DNA of 48,684 nucleotides. Source: Chryseobacterium contaminans. GTDB lineage: Bacteria > Bacteroidota > Bacteroidia > Flavobacteriales > Weeksellaceae. Below are positions 30,685 to 39,896 of this stretch, in pieces (position 1 is the first letter of the stretch; every line of letters begins with the position of its first letter). Position numbers and translations under genes: made by a program. The notes under the pieces are model-generated. The model ran no database searches. It was not told where the DNA came from and was given only the letters and a program-made list of their open reading frames with translations. The DNA lies in the NCBI RefSeq assembly GCF_001684955.1, contig NZ_MAYF01000101.1, forward strand, positions 1 through 48,684, written 5' to 3'.

Positions 30685-32676
30685 ATGGCAGAAGTTACAG
30701 AAGGCGGTCATCACTTTGACCTAAAGAAGCTTTCATTTGTAGGCGTTATAGTTTCGCTTGGAATCGTTTTCGGAGATATTGGTACCTCACCACTCTATGT
30801 AATGAAGGCGATTGTGAATGCAAGAAAAGAAGGCGCTACGATGCCATTTGATGAATACATTGAAGGAGCATTATCCTGTATCATCTGGACATTGACGCTT
30901 CAGACCACCCTGAAATATGTGATCATCGCTTTAAGAGCAGATAACAAGGGTGAAGGTGGAATTCTTGCGTTGTATTCACTCGTAAAAAAACTCAAGAAAA
31001 AATGGCTGTATGTAGTTGCCATTATTGGAGCCTCCACACTCGTAGCAGACAGTGTAATCACCCCTTCCTTAACGGTGATGTCTGCAATTGAAGGGTTAAA
31101 GATCTATAACCCCGAAACTCCGGTAGTTCTCATTACCTTAATCATTCTATTCATTATTTTCGTCGTACAGCAGTTTGGAACCGCCTCTATTGGTAAGTTC
31201 TTTGGACCTGTGATGGTGACCTGGTTTCTTGTTTTAGGAATTTCAGGATCAATGCATATTTTTGACCATATTGAGATCATCAGAGCTTTCAATCCAATGT
31301 ATGCTTATAATCTGATTACACATTCATCCAGTGCTATTGTGATTATGGGGGCTGTTTTCCTGTGTACAACGGGAGCAGAAGCTCTATATTCGGACTTAGG
31401 ACATTGTGGTGCAAAGAATATCAGAATCAGCTGGATTTTTGTTAAGCTGATGCTCATTTTGAATTATTTGGGGCAAGGGTCTTGGCTGCTGGATAATTAC
31501 CATCAGGTACACAACGGAGTAAATCCATTCTTTGGAATTATGCCTGAATGGGCTGTTTTGCCAAGTGTAATTCTGGCTACTGCGGCAGCAATTATTGCCA
31601 GTCAGGCAGTAATTACAGGGTCATTTACCATGTTCTCAGAAGCAATGTCTATCTCTTTCTGGCCAAATCAGCATATCGAATATCCCTCAGGGATTAAAGG
31701 ACAGATGTATATTCCCAGAATTAACTGGGGGTTGATGGCTTTCTGTTTTATAGTGGTTGTGTTCTTCCAGAAATCAGAACGTATGGAAGCTGCTTACGGG
31801 CTTACCATTACCATTACCATGTTGATGACAACAATTCTTCTTTTATTCTGGTTGAGCCGTACAAGAGTCAGTAAGATCTTTATTGCAGGTTTTGCCATTG
31901 TATATCTGTTCCTGGAATCAGGATTCTTTTATGCCAACGTTATTAAATTTGTAGACGGAGGTTGGTTAACTATGGTATTAGGTGGCTTTATTGCAGTATG
32001 TATGTATGCATGGTACAACGGAAGGTTAATTAAAGCAAACTTCATTCAATATGTGAAAATAGAAAAATATGTATCTATTCTTAAAGACATGAAACTGGAT
32101 GAGTCTATTCCAAAATATGCCACTAACTTAGCTTATCTGAGCCGTGCTAAAAGAAACGATGAAGTAGAATCAAAAATCATTTATTCCATCATCAAAAAGC
32201 AGCCGAAAAGAGCAGATCATTATTTCATCCTGAGTATAGTAAATCAGGAAGATCCATATACTTTTAAATATACTGTGGATGAAATTCTTCCAGGAACAGT
32301 ATATAAAATTAACTTCCTATTAGGATTTAAAGTAGACCGAAGAATCAATGATTATTTCAATATGGTTCTTAAAGATTTAATGGCGGATGGAACCATTCCT
32401 TCAAGAAGCAGCCACCCGTCTTTAAGAGCCCATGATATACCACCGGATCTGAAGTATGTAATTATAGATAATACTTATATCAACGATATACTTTTAACTG
32501 TTAAACAGAAGATTACCCTTAATATTTACAACTTTGTAAAGTATATCGGAAGTGATGACTTTAAGGCCTGGGGAGTGTCTTCTCACAACGTAGAAGTAGA
32601 ATCTGCTCCTATTACAGAGCTTACTGTTTATGACAATAAAATTGAACAGTCCGGATACTTCCGTCATAACTCTTAA
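30685..32676 (+). CDS. kup: KUP/HAK/KT family potassium uptake protein
   Basis: 663 residues from ATG 30685 (a TTG at 30676 is in frame but less likely). About twelve membrane helices fill the first ~440 residues. The first helix carries SLGIVFGDIGTSPLYVMKAI, the Kup signature, and GEGGILALYSLV and FLCTTGAEALYSDLGHCG follow. The C-terminal ~200 residues are a cytoplasmic domain. It imports potassium by proton symport across the inner membrane. It has its own consensus promoter, and there is no clear terminator before the fur-like gene. Confidence 0.94.
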   Translation: MAEVTEGGHHFDLKKLSFVGVIVSLGIVFGDIGTSPLYVMKAIVNARKEGATMPFDEYIEGALSCIIWTLTLQTTLKYVIIALRADNKGEGGILALYSLVKKLKKKWLYVVAIIGASTLVADSVITPSLTVMSAIEGLKIYNPETPVVLITLIILFIIFVVQQFGTASIGKFFGPVMVTWFLVLGISGSMHIFDHIEIIRAFNPMYAYNLITHSSSAIVIMGAVFLCTTGAEALYSDLGHCGAKNIRISWIFVKLMLILNYLGQGSWLLDNYHQVHNGVNPFFGIMPEWAVLPSVILATAAAIIASQAVITGSFTMFSEAMSISFWPNQHIEYPSGIKGQMYIPRINWGLMAFCFIVVVFFQKSERMEAAYGLTITITMLMTTILLLFWLSRTRVSKIFIAGFAIVYLFLESGFFYANVIKFVDGGWLTMVLGGFIAVCMYAWYNGRLIKANFIQYVKIEKYVSILKDMKLDESIPKYATNLAYLSRAKRNDEVESKIIYSIIKKQPKRADHYFILSIVNQEDPYTFKYTVDEILPGTVYKINFLLGFKVDRRINDYFNMVLKDLMADGTIPSRSSHPSLRAHDIPPDLKYVIIDNTYINDILLTVKQKITLNIYNFVKYIGSDDFKAWGVSSHNVEVESAPITELTVYDNKIEQSGYFRHNS

Positions 32677-32721
32677 TCCCTGGGGTATTTAAACCATACT
32701 ATCTATTTAAATAAAATTCAA

Positions 32722-32729
32722 TAAATTTG
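32722..32729 (+). promoter_or_regulatory. -7 box for the fur-like gene
   Basis: TAAATTTG at 32722-32729, 15 bp before ATG 32745, so the leader should be very short. Confidence 0.45.
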
Positions 32730-32744
32730 TAGATAATTTTTTTA

Positions 32745-33218
32745 ATGGATACAGTACAAAAAGAAAAAAATATAGCTTTGATCAAGGATGTTTTAAGGAA
32801 CTACTTACTAGAAAAAGGGTTCAGAAACACTCCTGAAAGATATACGATATTAGAAGAAATTTATAATATGGATCATCACTTCAATGTTGATGATCTATAT
32901 CTTCTCATGATGCAGAAGAAGTATCATGTTTCTAAAGCAACTATTTATAACACGATTGAGATTTTCCTTGATGCCGGTTTAATCCGTAAGCATCAGTTCG
33001 GAGAAAAGACCCTGACCTCTTCATCTTATGAGAAGTCTTATTTTGACAAACAGCATGATCACCTGGTGATCTACAAAAAAGACTCTGATAAAGAAATTGA
33101 AGAAATTATTGAATTCTGTGACCCAAGAATTCAAGGAATCAAAGAAGCCATTGAAGAAGCATTTGGCGTAAAAATTGATTCTCATTCGCTATATTTTTAT
33201 GGCACTAAGAATGACTAA
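32745..33218 (+). CDS. Fur family transcriptional regulator
   Basis: 157 residues. The N-terminal winged helix has GFRNTPERYTILEEIYNMDHHFNVDDLYLLMMQKKYHVSKATIYNTIEIFLDAGLIRKH, where H-F-[ND]-VDDLY and S-[RK]-AT-[IL]-YNT are family signatures. The dimer domain has KQHDHLVIYKKD and IEFCDPRIQGIKEAIEEAFGV, then HSLYFYG. The usual structural Cys-x2-Cys zinc pairs are absent, which is common in the flavobacterial branch; His residues and one Cys remain for a regulatory metal. It starts an operon with the OstA-like gene (3 bp gap). Iron, zinc or peroxide sensing cannot be told apart. Confidence 0.88.
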   Translation: MDTVQKEKNIALIKDVLRNYLLEKGFRNTPERYTILEEIYNMDHHFNVDDLYLLMMQKKYHVSKATIYNTIEIFLDAGLIRKHQFGEKTLTSSSYEKSYFDKQHDHLVIYKKDSDKEIEEIIEFCDPRIQGIKEAIEEAFGVKIDSHSLYFYGTKND

Positions 33219-33221
33219 TTA

Positions 33222-34964
33222 ATGAGAATAATCCTTTTTCTGTTTATCTTTATTTCTACGCTTAGCTTTGCGCAGGACAAAACACCTGTGAAGAGAGATC
33301 CCTATTTACAGACTTCTTCACCTGCAAAACCTCAGCCACTGAAACCAGAAGATAAAATAAAACTTATCAACGCAGATAAAATTATTAAAGATCCCGCAAA
33401 ATATGATGGTAATCAGTATTTTGTAGGAAATGTTCAGATAGAGCAGAAGGGATCTATACTTACGGCAGATGAAGTTGTACTTTACAGCGAAGAAAACTTT
33501 GCCAAAGCCATTGGAAATACAAAACTTCAGAATGCCGATGGCTCCGTTATTACAGCAGGAGAAATGGAATATGATGGAAATACCCAAAAAGGTGTTGCCA
33601 GAAAGAATGTTGTCCTTACGGATCCTAAGCAGACTATTAAAACTGATATTCTGTATTATGATAAACTGTCTAGCCAGGCCTATTTTAATACGGGAGGAAC
33701 TATTTCCGACAGTCAGGGAAATGTGATGTATACCAAGTCTGCTACCTATTTTCTCGATACTAAAATGATCGATTTTGTTGGAAATGTTAAAATAGATAAC
33801 GCCCAATACATTATAGAAGGAGTTAATATTAAGCAAAATCAGAATACCAAAGTAGCTGAATTTTTCGGGCCTACTACTATTACCAACAGAGCAAATCCTA
33901 AAAACAGGGTCTATACAGAAAGGGGAACCTATAGAATGGAAACCAAAGAAGCTTTCCTGAATAAAAATTCCAAGATCTTTTATAACGATAAAATCCTTAC
34001 GGGTGATGATATGTATTTTAATCAGATCACAGGTTTTGGGAAAGCAACCGGTAATGTAAAGCTTGATGATCCGAAGGAAAGAAGATACGTAAAAGGAGGG
34101 TATGGTGAAATCTTCGAGAAGAAAGACTCTTCAATGATAACCAAAAATCCTTATGCAGTAAAAATCATGGAAAAAGATACTGCATATTTTGCAGCAGAGA
34201 AGATCATAACTTATCAGAGACCGGATTCTCTTGATATAACAATCAAGAAGAGCTTTTTAAGAGCCTATAAAAAAGCAAGAATATACAAATCCAATGCACA
34301 GGGAAGAGCGGACTCCATTGCTTTCAACGAAACAGATGGTGTTATGCACATGTATACAAAACCTATTTTATGGAGTGGCGAAAAACAAGTGACAGGAGAT
34401 AAAGTTGAAGCCTATTTTAATACCCAGAATGAGAATATAGACTCTTTGAAGGTGATCGGAAATGCCTTCGCCATCAGTAAAGTAGACTCTTTAAACCTGA
34501 AAGATGAATTTAACCAGGTAAAAGGTAAGTTTATGACTGTTTATTATCAGGGGAATGATATAAAAGAGGCCAGAGTAGTTGGAAATGCACAGTCTATTGC
34601 TTATGTTGATGATGTAAATAAAGAAACCAAAAAACCGGAAAGAATAGGAATCACACTTTCTGCCTGCGGTATCATAGGTGCTTTATTTGAAGAAAGAGCT
34701 TTACAGATTATTTCATGTAGTATTGGTGCTACAGCTGATACTTATCCGATGAGTAAAATAGAACCATCAAAAAGGAAATTTCCTGATTTTAACTGGAACA
34801 CGAAAGACCGGATCAGGAAATGGCAGGACATACTGGTAGACAGTCCTAATTATGAAGAAATCAAGTATTCTTCAGATAATGAGCTTTATGACCAGGCTCA
34901 AAAAGCTATAGAAAAAGAAAGGGCTAAAGAAGAAGCCAAAAAGCCAAAAAGAGTAAGAAAATAA
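33222..34964 (+). CDS. OstA-like protein, LPS export (LptA/LptD N-terminal type)
   Basis: 580 residues. Signal peptide 1-17 (LFIFISTLSFAQ). Repeated beta-jellyroll strands of the OstA_2/LptA type follow from about 45 onward (VGNVQIEQKGSILTADEVVLYSEENFAKAIGN; VVLTDPKQTIKTDILYYD; VKIDNAQYIIEGVNI). The last 40 residues are Lys/Glu-rich. It should be part of the periplasmic bridge that carries LPS to the outer membrane. In flavobacteria this protein is longer than classical LptA. It is coupled to the Fur gene, which is an unexpected pairing. Confidence 0.88.
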   Translation: MRIILFLFIFISTLSFAQDKTPVKRDPYLQTSSPAKPQPLKPEDKIKLINADKIIKDPAKYDGNQYFVGNVQIEQKGSILTADEVVLYSEENFAKAIGNTKLQNADGSVITAGEMEYDGNTQKGVARKNVVLTDPKQTIKTDILYYDKLSSQAYFNTGGTISDSQGNVMYTKSATYFLDTKMIDFVGNVKIDNAQYIIEGVNIKQNQNTKVAEFFGPTTITNRANPKNRVYTERGTYRMETKEAFLNKNSKIFYNDKILTGDDMYFNQITGFGKATGNVKLDDPKERRYVKGGYGEIFEKKDSSMITKNPYAVKIMEKDTAYFAAEKIITYQRPDSLDITIKKSFLRAYKKARIYKSNAQGRADSIAFNETDGVMHMYTKPILWSGEKQVTGDKVEAYFNTQNENIDSLKVIGNAFAISKVDSLNLKDEFNQVKGKFMTVYYQGNDIKEARVVGNAQSIAYVDDVNKETKKPERIGITLSACGIIGALFEERALQIISCSIGATADTYPMSKIEPSKRKFPDFNWNTKDRIRKWQDILVDSPNYEEIKYSSDNELYDQAQKAIEKERAKEEAKKPKRVRK

Positions 34965-35418
34965 TTATAAAATGAAACCGCTTTATTACAAAGCGGTTTT
35001 TTATTTTTCTTAACTGTTAACTAACATTATTTTAGTATACTATATTGATTATCAGTTTTATTTGTGTATGTTTTTTGTCGTAGTTAATTGATTTTTAATC
35101 TGACTAAAAATCAAAATAAAATCTTCTTTTTGAAGCTGAAATGTTTAAAAAACATTTTTTCATATCATTAAATGGTGAATTTTTATCAATGCAAGTCACC
35201 AAAAAATGGATAAAATTGTTCAAATTTTACCCTTAAATTTAAAAATTTAAAATATTTTTTTCTGCTAGTGGCTTAAAATTTTCCGTTCACCACAACTGCT
35301 TTTTTATTGATTTCACTTATCATAATATTTTGGAATTATTTTTTTTTAATAATAGCATAATCATCTGATTATAATATTTTATAAATTTAATAGGTCAAGC
35401 CAATCTAAAAATGACAAT
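34965..35418. other. 454-bp AT-rich intergenic region
   Basis: A terminator sits at 34975-34999. Beyond it the sequence is very AT-rich with no open frame of interest and no clear TAnnTTTG box. A weak hairpin GGTGA/TCACC (35174-35178 with 35196-35200) is the only other structure seen. It is the 5' region of the three-gene secreted-protein operon and likely carries its promoter and control. Confidence 0.5.
34975..35005 (+). terminator. Terminator after the OstA-like gene
   Basis: A 10-bp perfect stem AAACCGCTTT/AAAGCGGTTT (34975-34984 with 34990-34999) and a T run. Confidence 0.85.
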
Positions 35419-36327
35419 ATGAAATTAGAATTTATTACCTTGATCTTTATTATTTGTAATATAAAGGTCAATGCTCAAGTTGGTATTTCCAAGACAGCAG
35501 GCTTTCAGCCAGACGTTCGAGCTCAATTGCACGTAAAGCAAGATGATTACGCCGCCAGATTACCGAGAGCAAACACAACTTCGGTATTACCTTCCTCATT
35601 AACCGGTACAACAGGAGATGGAACTCAAGGATCCATTATCTTTAATCGTGAAACAGGAAGTGTTGTTCAGAATGACGGAACAAGTTGGAAAATTTCAGAT
35701 CCTATTGTTACCACCATGAAGAATAATAAGATGGCCCGTTTTATAAGGAACGGTACCGTTACTACTACATGTGATCCCTGTGTACTATTACCATTTCCTA
35801 ATTGTATTATAGGATCTAATCAGCAGTGTGCAGCCGTAGATGTTCCATTTACTACAGGTGTACCAGCTTTGAATGAAATCTCAACTGATGTAGATTTACT
35901 AAGTACAACAAGTAATGTAATTAATTTTAAAACAAGAGGCTTATATAAAATATCTTTTAAAAGTGGTGCGCTTAATGTAGGAACCCCTACTTGTTTAGGG
36001 GCATCAACCAATTTGTATTCCAGATTGAATTTAGAGATTAGCTCAGATAACGGAACAACATGGAGGCCTGTTAATAATACAGTAAGTAATACTACAGGTG
36101 GATTGCTTTCATTAGGTTCAATACCTGTTGGATCCATAGATGTGGGACAGTCACTTGCATTTACTTATGTAGGTGTTTTTAATGCGAATGACAGAGCAAG
36201 ACTAAGATTTTATGGTAACCAGACGATGCTGGTAGGTGGCTGTGTAGGAAACAATATGTTTTTTGCAATGAACACTACAGGAAACTCCATATCAGATATT
36301 ATTGTTGAAAAAATAAATATGCAATAA
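35419..36327 (+). CDS. Secreted protein 1 of a tandem trio, predicted C1q/TNF-like beta domain
   Basis: 302 residues. Signal peptide 1-19 (cleavage near VNAQ), then QVGISKTAG. This QVGI start after the cleavage site is common in flavobacterial surface proteins. A linker region contains RLPRANTTSVLPSSLTG and GSIIFNRETGSVVQNDGTSWK, as in tail-fibre-like heads. The C-terminal half, from INFKTRGLYKISFKSGAL to the end, is beta-rich with the 'GLY(K/R)' strand typical of C1q/TNF jellyrolls. Several Cys occur (CDPC, NCIIG). Function unknown. It is the first gene of an operon; the next starts 1 bp later. Confidence 0.8.
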   Translation: MKLEFITLIFIICNIKVNAQVGISKTAGFQPDVRAQLHVKQDDYAARLPRANTTSVLPSSLTGTTGDGTQGSIIFNRETGSVVQNDGTSWKISDPIVTTMKNNKMARFIRNGTVTTTCDPCVLLPFPNCIIGSNQQCAAVDVPFTTGVPALNEISTDVDLLSTTSNVINFKTRGLYKISFKSGALNVGTPTCLGASTNLYSRLNLEISSDNGTTWRPVNNTVSNTTGGLLSLGSIPVGSIDVGQSLAFTYVGVFNANDRARLRFYGNQTMLVGGCVGNNMFFAMNTTGNSISDIIVEKINMQ

Positions 36328-36328
36328 G

Positions 36329-37156
36329 ATGAAAAAGGTTACATTAATTATAGCTCTTTTTATCCAATACCTTCTACAGGCGCAGGTCGGTATTGGCGGT
36401 GATATTTATAGTACTAAAAATATAGTAAAAGTTTTGGACGGAACCAAAGGAGCCATACTTCCTTATTCCAATAGTTTTACTTCATTTCCACAATATAATG
36501 CTGGAGTAACAGATATATTTAACGATTATCCAAACCTGGTAGGTGGACTTATCTACAATAAGGCCGATGATCAGTATTATAAATATGATGGTTATGCATG
36601 GAATCCTGCCAGACAGATTCAGGGTATTTACCAGCCTAAAGGATCAAGATTAGGGATTTCTTCAGGGATTTCTATTCCTTGTATTGCTTTTGGTTTAGGA
36701 ATATGTCTTTCAACAGGTTCTGCTGTTTATTTAGCTCCGGATGATAAAAGTGAAGTTCTTGTAGATAATCTTACATTAAAAAATGCAACTAATGTAACGA
36801 TAAAACAGGCGGGGATCTATGATGTAGGAGCAGCTTTAGGCTTTACAGGCGGATCTCTTGGAGCTCAGGTTGGGGTAACGGAATTTAAACTCACGCTGCA
36901 GGTTAGATATACACCTACAGGAAACTGGGAAACTATTGTTACCAAATCCAATTACTCACTCATATTTGTTATTGATACCAATGGAAACAAAACATGCAGC
37001 TTTGCACAGACTCTTTCTTTACCAATAGGTGCAGAATTAAGAGTTATTCCTACCATCAGGACTATTGGAGGTTCAGGAGGATCTCTGTCAGCGTATGGTA
37101 CAGATTCCAACTCAATCAATTCTTATCTCGCAGCACGTTTAATTAAAGCTTATTAA
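36329..37156 (+). CDS. Secreted protein 2 of a tandem trio
   Basis: 275 residues. Signal peptide 1-18 (LLQAQ), followed by VGIGGDIYSTKN and ILPYSN, the same layout as the first protein: a short N-terminal head with GGLIYNKADDQYYKYDGYAW, then a C-terminal beta domain (VTIKQAGIYDVGAALGF ... FAQTLSLPIGAELRVIPTI). It starts 1 bp after the previous stop and ends 1 bp before the next gene. Function unknown; C1q/TNF-like fold inferred. Confidence 0.8.
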   Translation: MKKVTLIIALFIQYLLQAQVGIGGDIYSTKNIVKVLDGTKGAILPYSNSFTSFPQYNAGVTDIFNDYPNLVGGLIYNKADDQYYKYDGYAWNPARQIQGIYQPKGSRLGISSGISIPCIAFGLGICLSTGSAVYLAPDDKSEVLVDNLTLKNATNVTIKQAGIYDVGAALGFTGGSLGAQVGVTEFKLTLQVRYTPTGNWETIVTKSNYSLIFVIDTNGNKTCSFAQTLSLPIGAELRVIPTIRTIGGSGGSLSAYGTDSNSINSYLAARLIKAY

Positions 37157-37157
37157 G

Positions 37158-37934
37158 ATGAAAAAATATATATTCGGACTGTCTTTATTGGCTGCCAATA
37201 TTTACAGTGCACAGGTGAACTTCACCAGTATCCCCAATCCGGATTCCAATGCCAGTGGAAATGATCGTGTAATGATGTATATCACCAATACCAGTGAAGC
37301 AACAGGTGTAAAAGGTTTCGGACTTCCGGCTGTAAACACTATAACAGATCTTCCTTATACAGGAGCTAGTGCTCCGGCAACCAGAATAGAAGAATTGAGA
37401 GGAATGCTGCTATTTGTTAAAAGTACAGGTGAAGTAATGGTTTTTGACGGGCTTGTATGGAGCAAAGCTTTTGAAATAGAATCTGACAATATTTCAAGAT
37501 TCCGGTTGAATCCTGTCTCCACTACCAATGGTACAGCTTTTCTCCCCATCAATAACACTGTAGATAAACCTAATTTTCTTGCAGACCCTTTAAAACTCAA
37601 AACCAATGTTCCTACAACTGGTGCGGATCTCAATAGATTATACATCAGGCAGACAGGATTGTACAGAGTTAATGTGAGCCTTACCTTTACAGGTCCTGCC
37701 GGATCATTTAGTAACAGGTTAGGGGCCAGTTTATATCTGAATGATGTGAAAAGATTTCAATTACTGGAAGACACTGTTAATTTTGACGGAACCAACCGGA
37801 AAATAAGTCTGGATATTTCAGTATATGCAGTACAGGGACAGTATATTACATTGGAGTCTATTACAGAGGTAAGTGGTACAACCAACTACACTGTTACCAA
37901 TGACAGTTATGTAACCGTAGAAAAAGTATTATAA
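37158..37934 (+). CDS. Secreted protein 3 of a tandem trio
   Basis: 258 residues. Signal peptide 1-18 (AANIYSAQ), then VNFTSIPNPDSN. The head has GMLLFVKSTGEVMVFDGLVWSKAFEI. The C-terminal domain LYIRQTGLYRVNVSLTFTGPAGSFSNRLGASLYLND ... GQYITLESITEV is the clearest C1q/TNF-like jellyroll of the three. It ends the operon, before the hairpin at 37965. Possible roles are surface binding or matrix assembly; none is shown. Confidence 0.8.
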   Translation: MKKYIFGLSLLAANIYSAQVNFTSIPNPDSNASGNDRVMMYITNTSEATGVKGFGLPAVNTITDLPYTGASAPATRIEELRGMLLFVKSTGEVMVFDGLVWSKAFEIESDNISRFRLNPVSTTNGTAFLPINNTVDKPNFLADPLKLKTNVPTTGADLNRLYIRQTGLYRVNVSLTFTGPAGSFSNRLGASLYLNDVKRFQLLEDTVNFDGTNRKISLDISVYAVQGQYITLESITEVSGTTNYTVTNDSYVTVEKVL

Positions 37935-37964
37935 ACTTAAACGAATCTTACTATTTCATTTAAT

Positions 37965-37996
37965 ATCACTCTTAAGTAATTAAGGGTGATTTTTTA
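37965..37996 (+). terminator. Terminator after the secreted trio
   Basis: An 11-bp stem (37965-37975 with 37980-37990, one G·U pair) followed by TTTTTTA. Confidence 0.75.
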
Positions 37997-38034
37997 TTCC
38001 CTGATAATAATTTCGGCGTTTGCCGAATCTTTTA

Positions 38035-38042
38035 TAGCTTTG
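38035..38042 (+). promoter_or_regulatory. -7 box for the class III aminotransferase
   Basis: TAGCTTTG at 38035-38042, 18 bp before ATG 38061. Confidence 0.5.
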
Positions 38043-38060
38043 CTGAAATTTTTCGAGACA

Positions 38061-39242
38061 ATGGAAATGCACAAAGATTTTTTTATATATCAGGCACAAA
38101 CCACAAAATTTGCAGCAGGTTTTGAGGTTGAAAAAGCAGAAGGAAGCTATATTTATGGTACAGATGGAAGAAAATATCTTGATTTTGTAGCAGGAGTGTC
38201 TGCCAATACATTAGGGCATTCACATCCAAAAGTAGTCAATGCGATTAAAGAACAGGCCGATAAATATCTGCACGTAATGGTGTACGGAGAATATGCTCAG
38301 GAAAAGCCAATTGCATTATGTAAATTGCTTGCAGAAGCTACTCCGGAACCCTTGGAGGTTACATATCTTGTAAATAGCGGGGCAGAAGCTATCGATGGAA
38401 GTCTGAAACTGGCTAAAAGATATACCGGAAGAGAAGAAATTGTTTCCTTTAAAAATTCCTATCACGGAAATACCCATGGAGCATTAAGTGTTTCAGGAAA
38501 TGAAAACCATAAAAGAGAATTTCGTCCGTTATTACCGATGATAACTTTTATCGAATTTAATAATGAAAATGAGTTTGATAAGATCACTGAAAAAACAGCC
38601 TGTGTTATTCTGGAAACTATTCAGGGGGCAGCAGGATTTTTGGTTCCAAATGATGATTATCTCATCAAGCTGAAAAAAAGATGTGAAGAAGTAGGAGCTC
38701 TTTTGATTCTGGACGAAATCCAACCCGGTTTTGGAAGAACAGGAAAGCTGTTTTCATTTGAACATTTTGGGATTGTTCCGGATATCCTTGTTATGGGTAA
38801 AGGTATGGGAGGTGGTGTTCCGGTAGGAGCATTTATGAGTTCCATGAAAATTATGGAAACATTGTCTCATTCTCCAAAATTGGGACATATTACTACTTTT
38901 GGAGGAAATCCACTTATTGCAGCAGCCAGTTATGCTACCTTGAAAGAAGTGCTGGAAAGCGGCTTAATGGAAGAAGTTGAAGAAAAAGAAAAACTATTCA
39001 GGGAACTTTTAGTACATCCTAAGATTAAAAATATCAATGGTAGAGGGCTAATGCTTGCAGTAAACCTCGGAGAACCGGAATATACCTTAAATGTGGCTAA
39101 AAAATGCATGGAAAATGGTCTTATTGTCTTCTGGCAGTTATATAGAAATGAATATTTGAGAATTTCTCCACCATTAACCATTTCAAAAGACGAAATCAGA
39201 AAAGGCTGCCAGATCATACTGGATATTCTTAATGAAAATTAA
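38061..39242 (+). CDS. Class III PLP-dependent aminotransferase (ArgD-like)
   Basis: 393 residues from ATG 38061 (MEMHKDFF; ATG 38067 also possible). The longer frame from 37986 runs through the terminator and promoter and is rejected. Class III blocks: YIYGTDGRKYLDFVAGVSANTLGHSHPKV, VNSGAEAIDGSLKLAKRYTGREEIVSF, SYHGNTHGALS, LILDEIQPGFGRTGKLF (the Asp of the PLP ring site) and ILVMGKGMGGGVPVGAFM with the PLP lysine. The GEGG-type motif is altered (IQGAAGFLVP). It resembles acetylornithine/ornithine aminotransferases, but the substrate cannot be fixed. Confidence 0.88.
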   Translation: MEMHKDFFIYQAQTTKFAAGFEVEKAEGSYIYGTDGRKYLDFVAGVSANTLGHSHPKVVNAIKEQADKYLHVMVYGEYAQEKPIALCKLLAEATPEPLEVTYLVNSGAEAIDGSLKLAKRYTGREEIVSFKNSYHGNTHGALSVSGNENHKREFRPLLPMITFIEFNNENEFDKITEKTACVILETIQGAAGFLVPNDDYLIKLKKRCEEVGALLILDEIQPGFGRTGKLFSFEHFGIVPDILVMGKGMGGGVPVGAFMSSMKIMETLSHSPKLGHITTFGGNPLIAAASYATLKEVLESGLMEEVEEKEKLFRELLVHPKIKNINGRGLMLAVNLGEPEYTLNVAKKCMENGLIVFWQLYRNEYLRISPPLTISKDEIRKGCQIILDILNEN

Positions 39243-39250
39243 AGATAATG

Positions 39251-39275
39251 TCTCTCCAAACGGAGAGATTTTTTT
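39251..39275 (+). terminator. Terminator after the class III aminotransferase
   Basis: A 7-bp stem TCTCTCC/GGAGAGA (39251-39257 with 39262-39268) and a long T run. Confidence 0.75.
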
Positions 39276-39431
39276 TATGCTTTACATGGCAGATTTAAAG
39301 CATTATACTTAACATAATACATATTTATAATCTCTGATAAATATCATGCAGATTCTTTAAAAAAGTAACTGCAATTTTGTGTAATAAAAAAATTAATTTA
39401 TATATTGCGGGACGATAAAAACAAAGATTAT

Positions 39432-39818
39432 ATGGCGAAACATAAAGTCCATTACGAATTTCCAATGCATTGTTTATCAGAGATTTTATATGAATATCTG
39501 GCTACTGCAGAGGGGTTGTCTGAATGGTTTGCGGATGAGGTTACAGAGAAAGGCGATGATTTCTTTTTTAGCTGGGGTGGAGGCCCTGCAGAAAAGGCCA
39601 CTTTGATCAGATATAAGCCTGAAGGTTTCGTGCGTTTCAGATGGGAAGAAGACGAAGGAACTAAAAACTTCTTTGAAATGACAATCGTAATAGATGATAT
39701 TACAGAAGACTTATCACTTAATATTACAGATTTCTGTGAAGAAGGTGATGAAGATGAAAACGCAATGTATTGGGAAAATCTTATTGAGAACCTCAGAATA
39801 AAATTAGGTGCTGCATAA
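39432..39818 (+). CDS. START-like (SRPBCC) domain protein
   Basis: 128 residues from ATG 39432; an in-frame TTG at 39405 is rejected. The sequence HYEFPMHCLSEILYEYLATAEGLSEWFADEV, then FFFSWGGGPAEKATLIRYKPEGFVRFRWEED, is the AHSA1/START-like pattern of an alpha/beta helix-grip fold. The C-terminus DEDENAMYWENLIENLRIKLG is the long closing helix. It may bind a small hydrophobic ligand or a chaperone; the ligand is unknown. It is followed by a terminator hairpin at 39847. Confidence 0.85.
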   Translation: MAKHKVHYEFPMHCLSEILYEYLATAEGLSEWFADEVTEKGDDFFFSWGGGPAEKATLIRYKPEGFVRFRWEEDEGTKNFFEMTIVIDDITEDLSLNITDFCEEGDEDENAMYWENLIENLRIKLGAA

Positions 39819-39846
39819 TGCAGGACTGTATCAAATGATAAAACTG

Positions 39847-39875
39847 ATGAACGATTTATCGTTCATTATTTTTTT
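39847..39875 (+). terminator. Terminator after the START-like gene
   Basis: A 9-bp inverted repeat ATGAACGAT/ATCGTTCAT (39847-39855 with 39858-39866) and a T run. It lies only 30 bp before the next start. Confidence 0.75.
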
Positions 39876-39896
39876 GTAAATAAATCACATCGAAAA

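Noticed and set aside
33318..33836. 172-codon minus-strand open frame
   Set aside because: It lies wholly inside the OstA-like gene in antisense, has no recognisable domain and a composition typical of a shadow frame.
37986..38060. N-terminal extension of the class III aminotransferase
   Set aside because: These codons cover the upstream terminator's T run and the -7 box; the family starts at the internal ATG.
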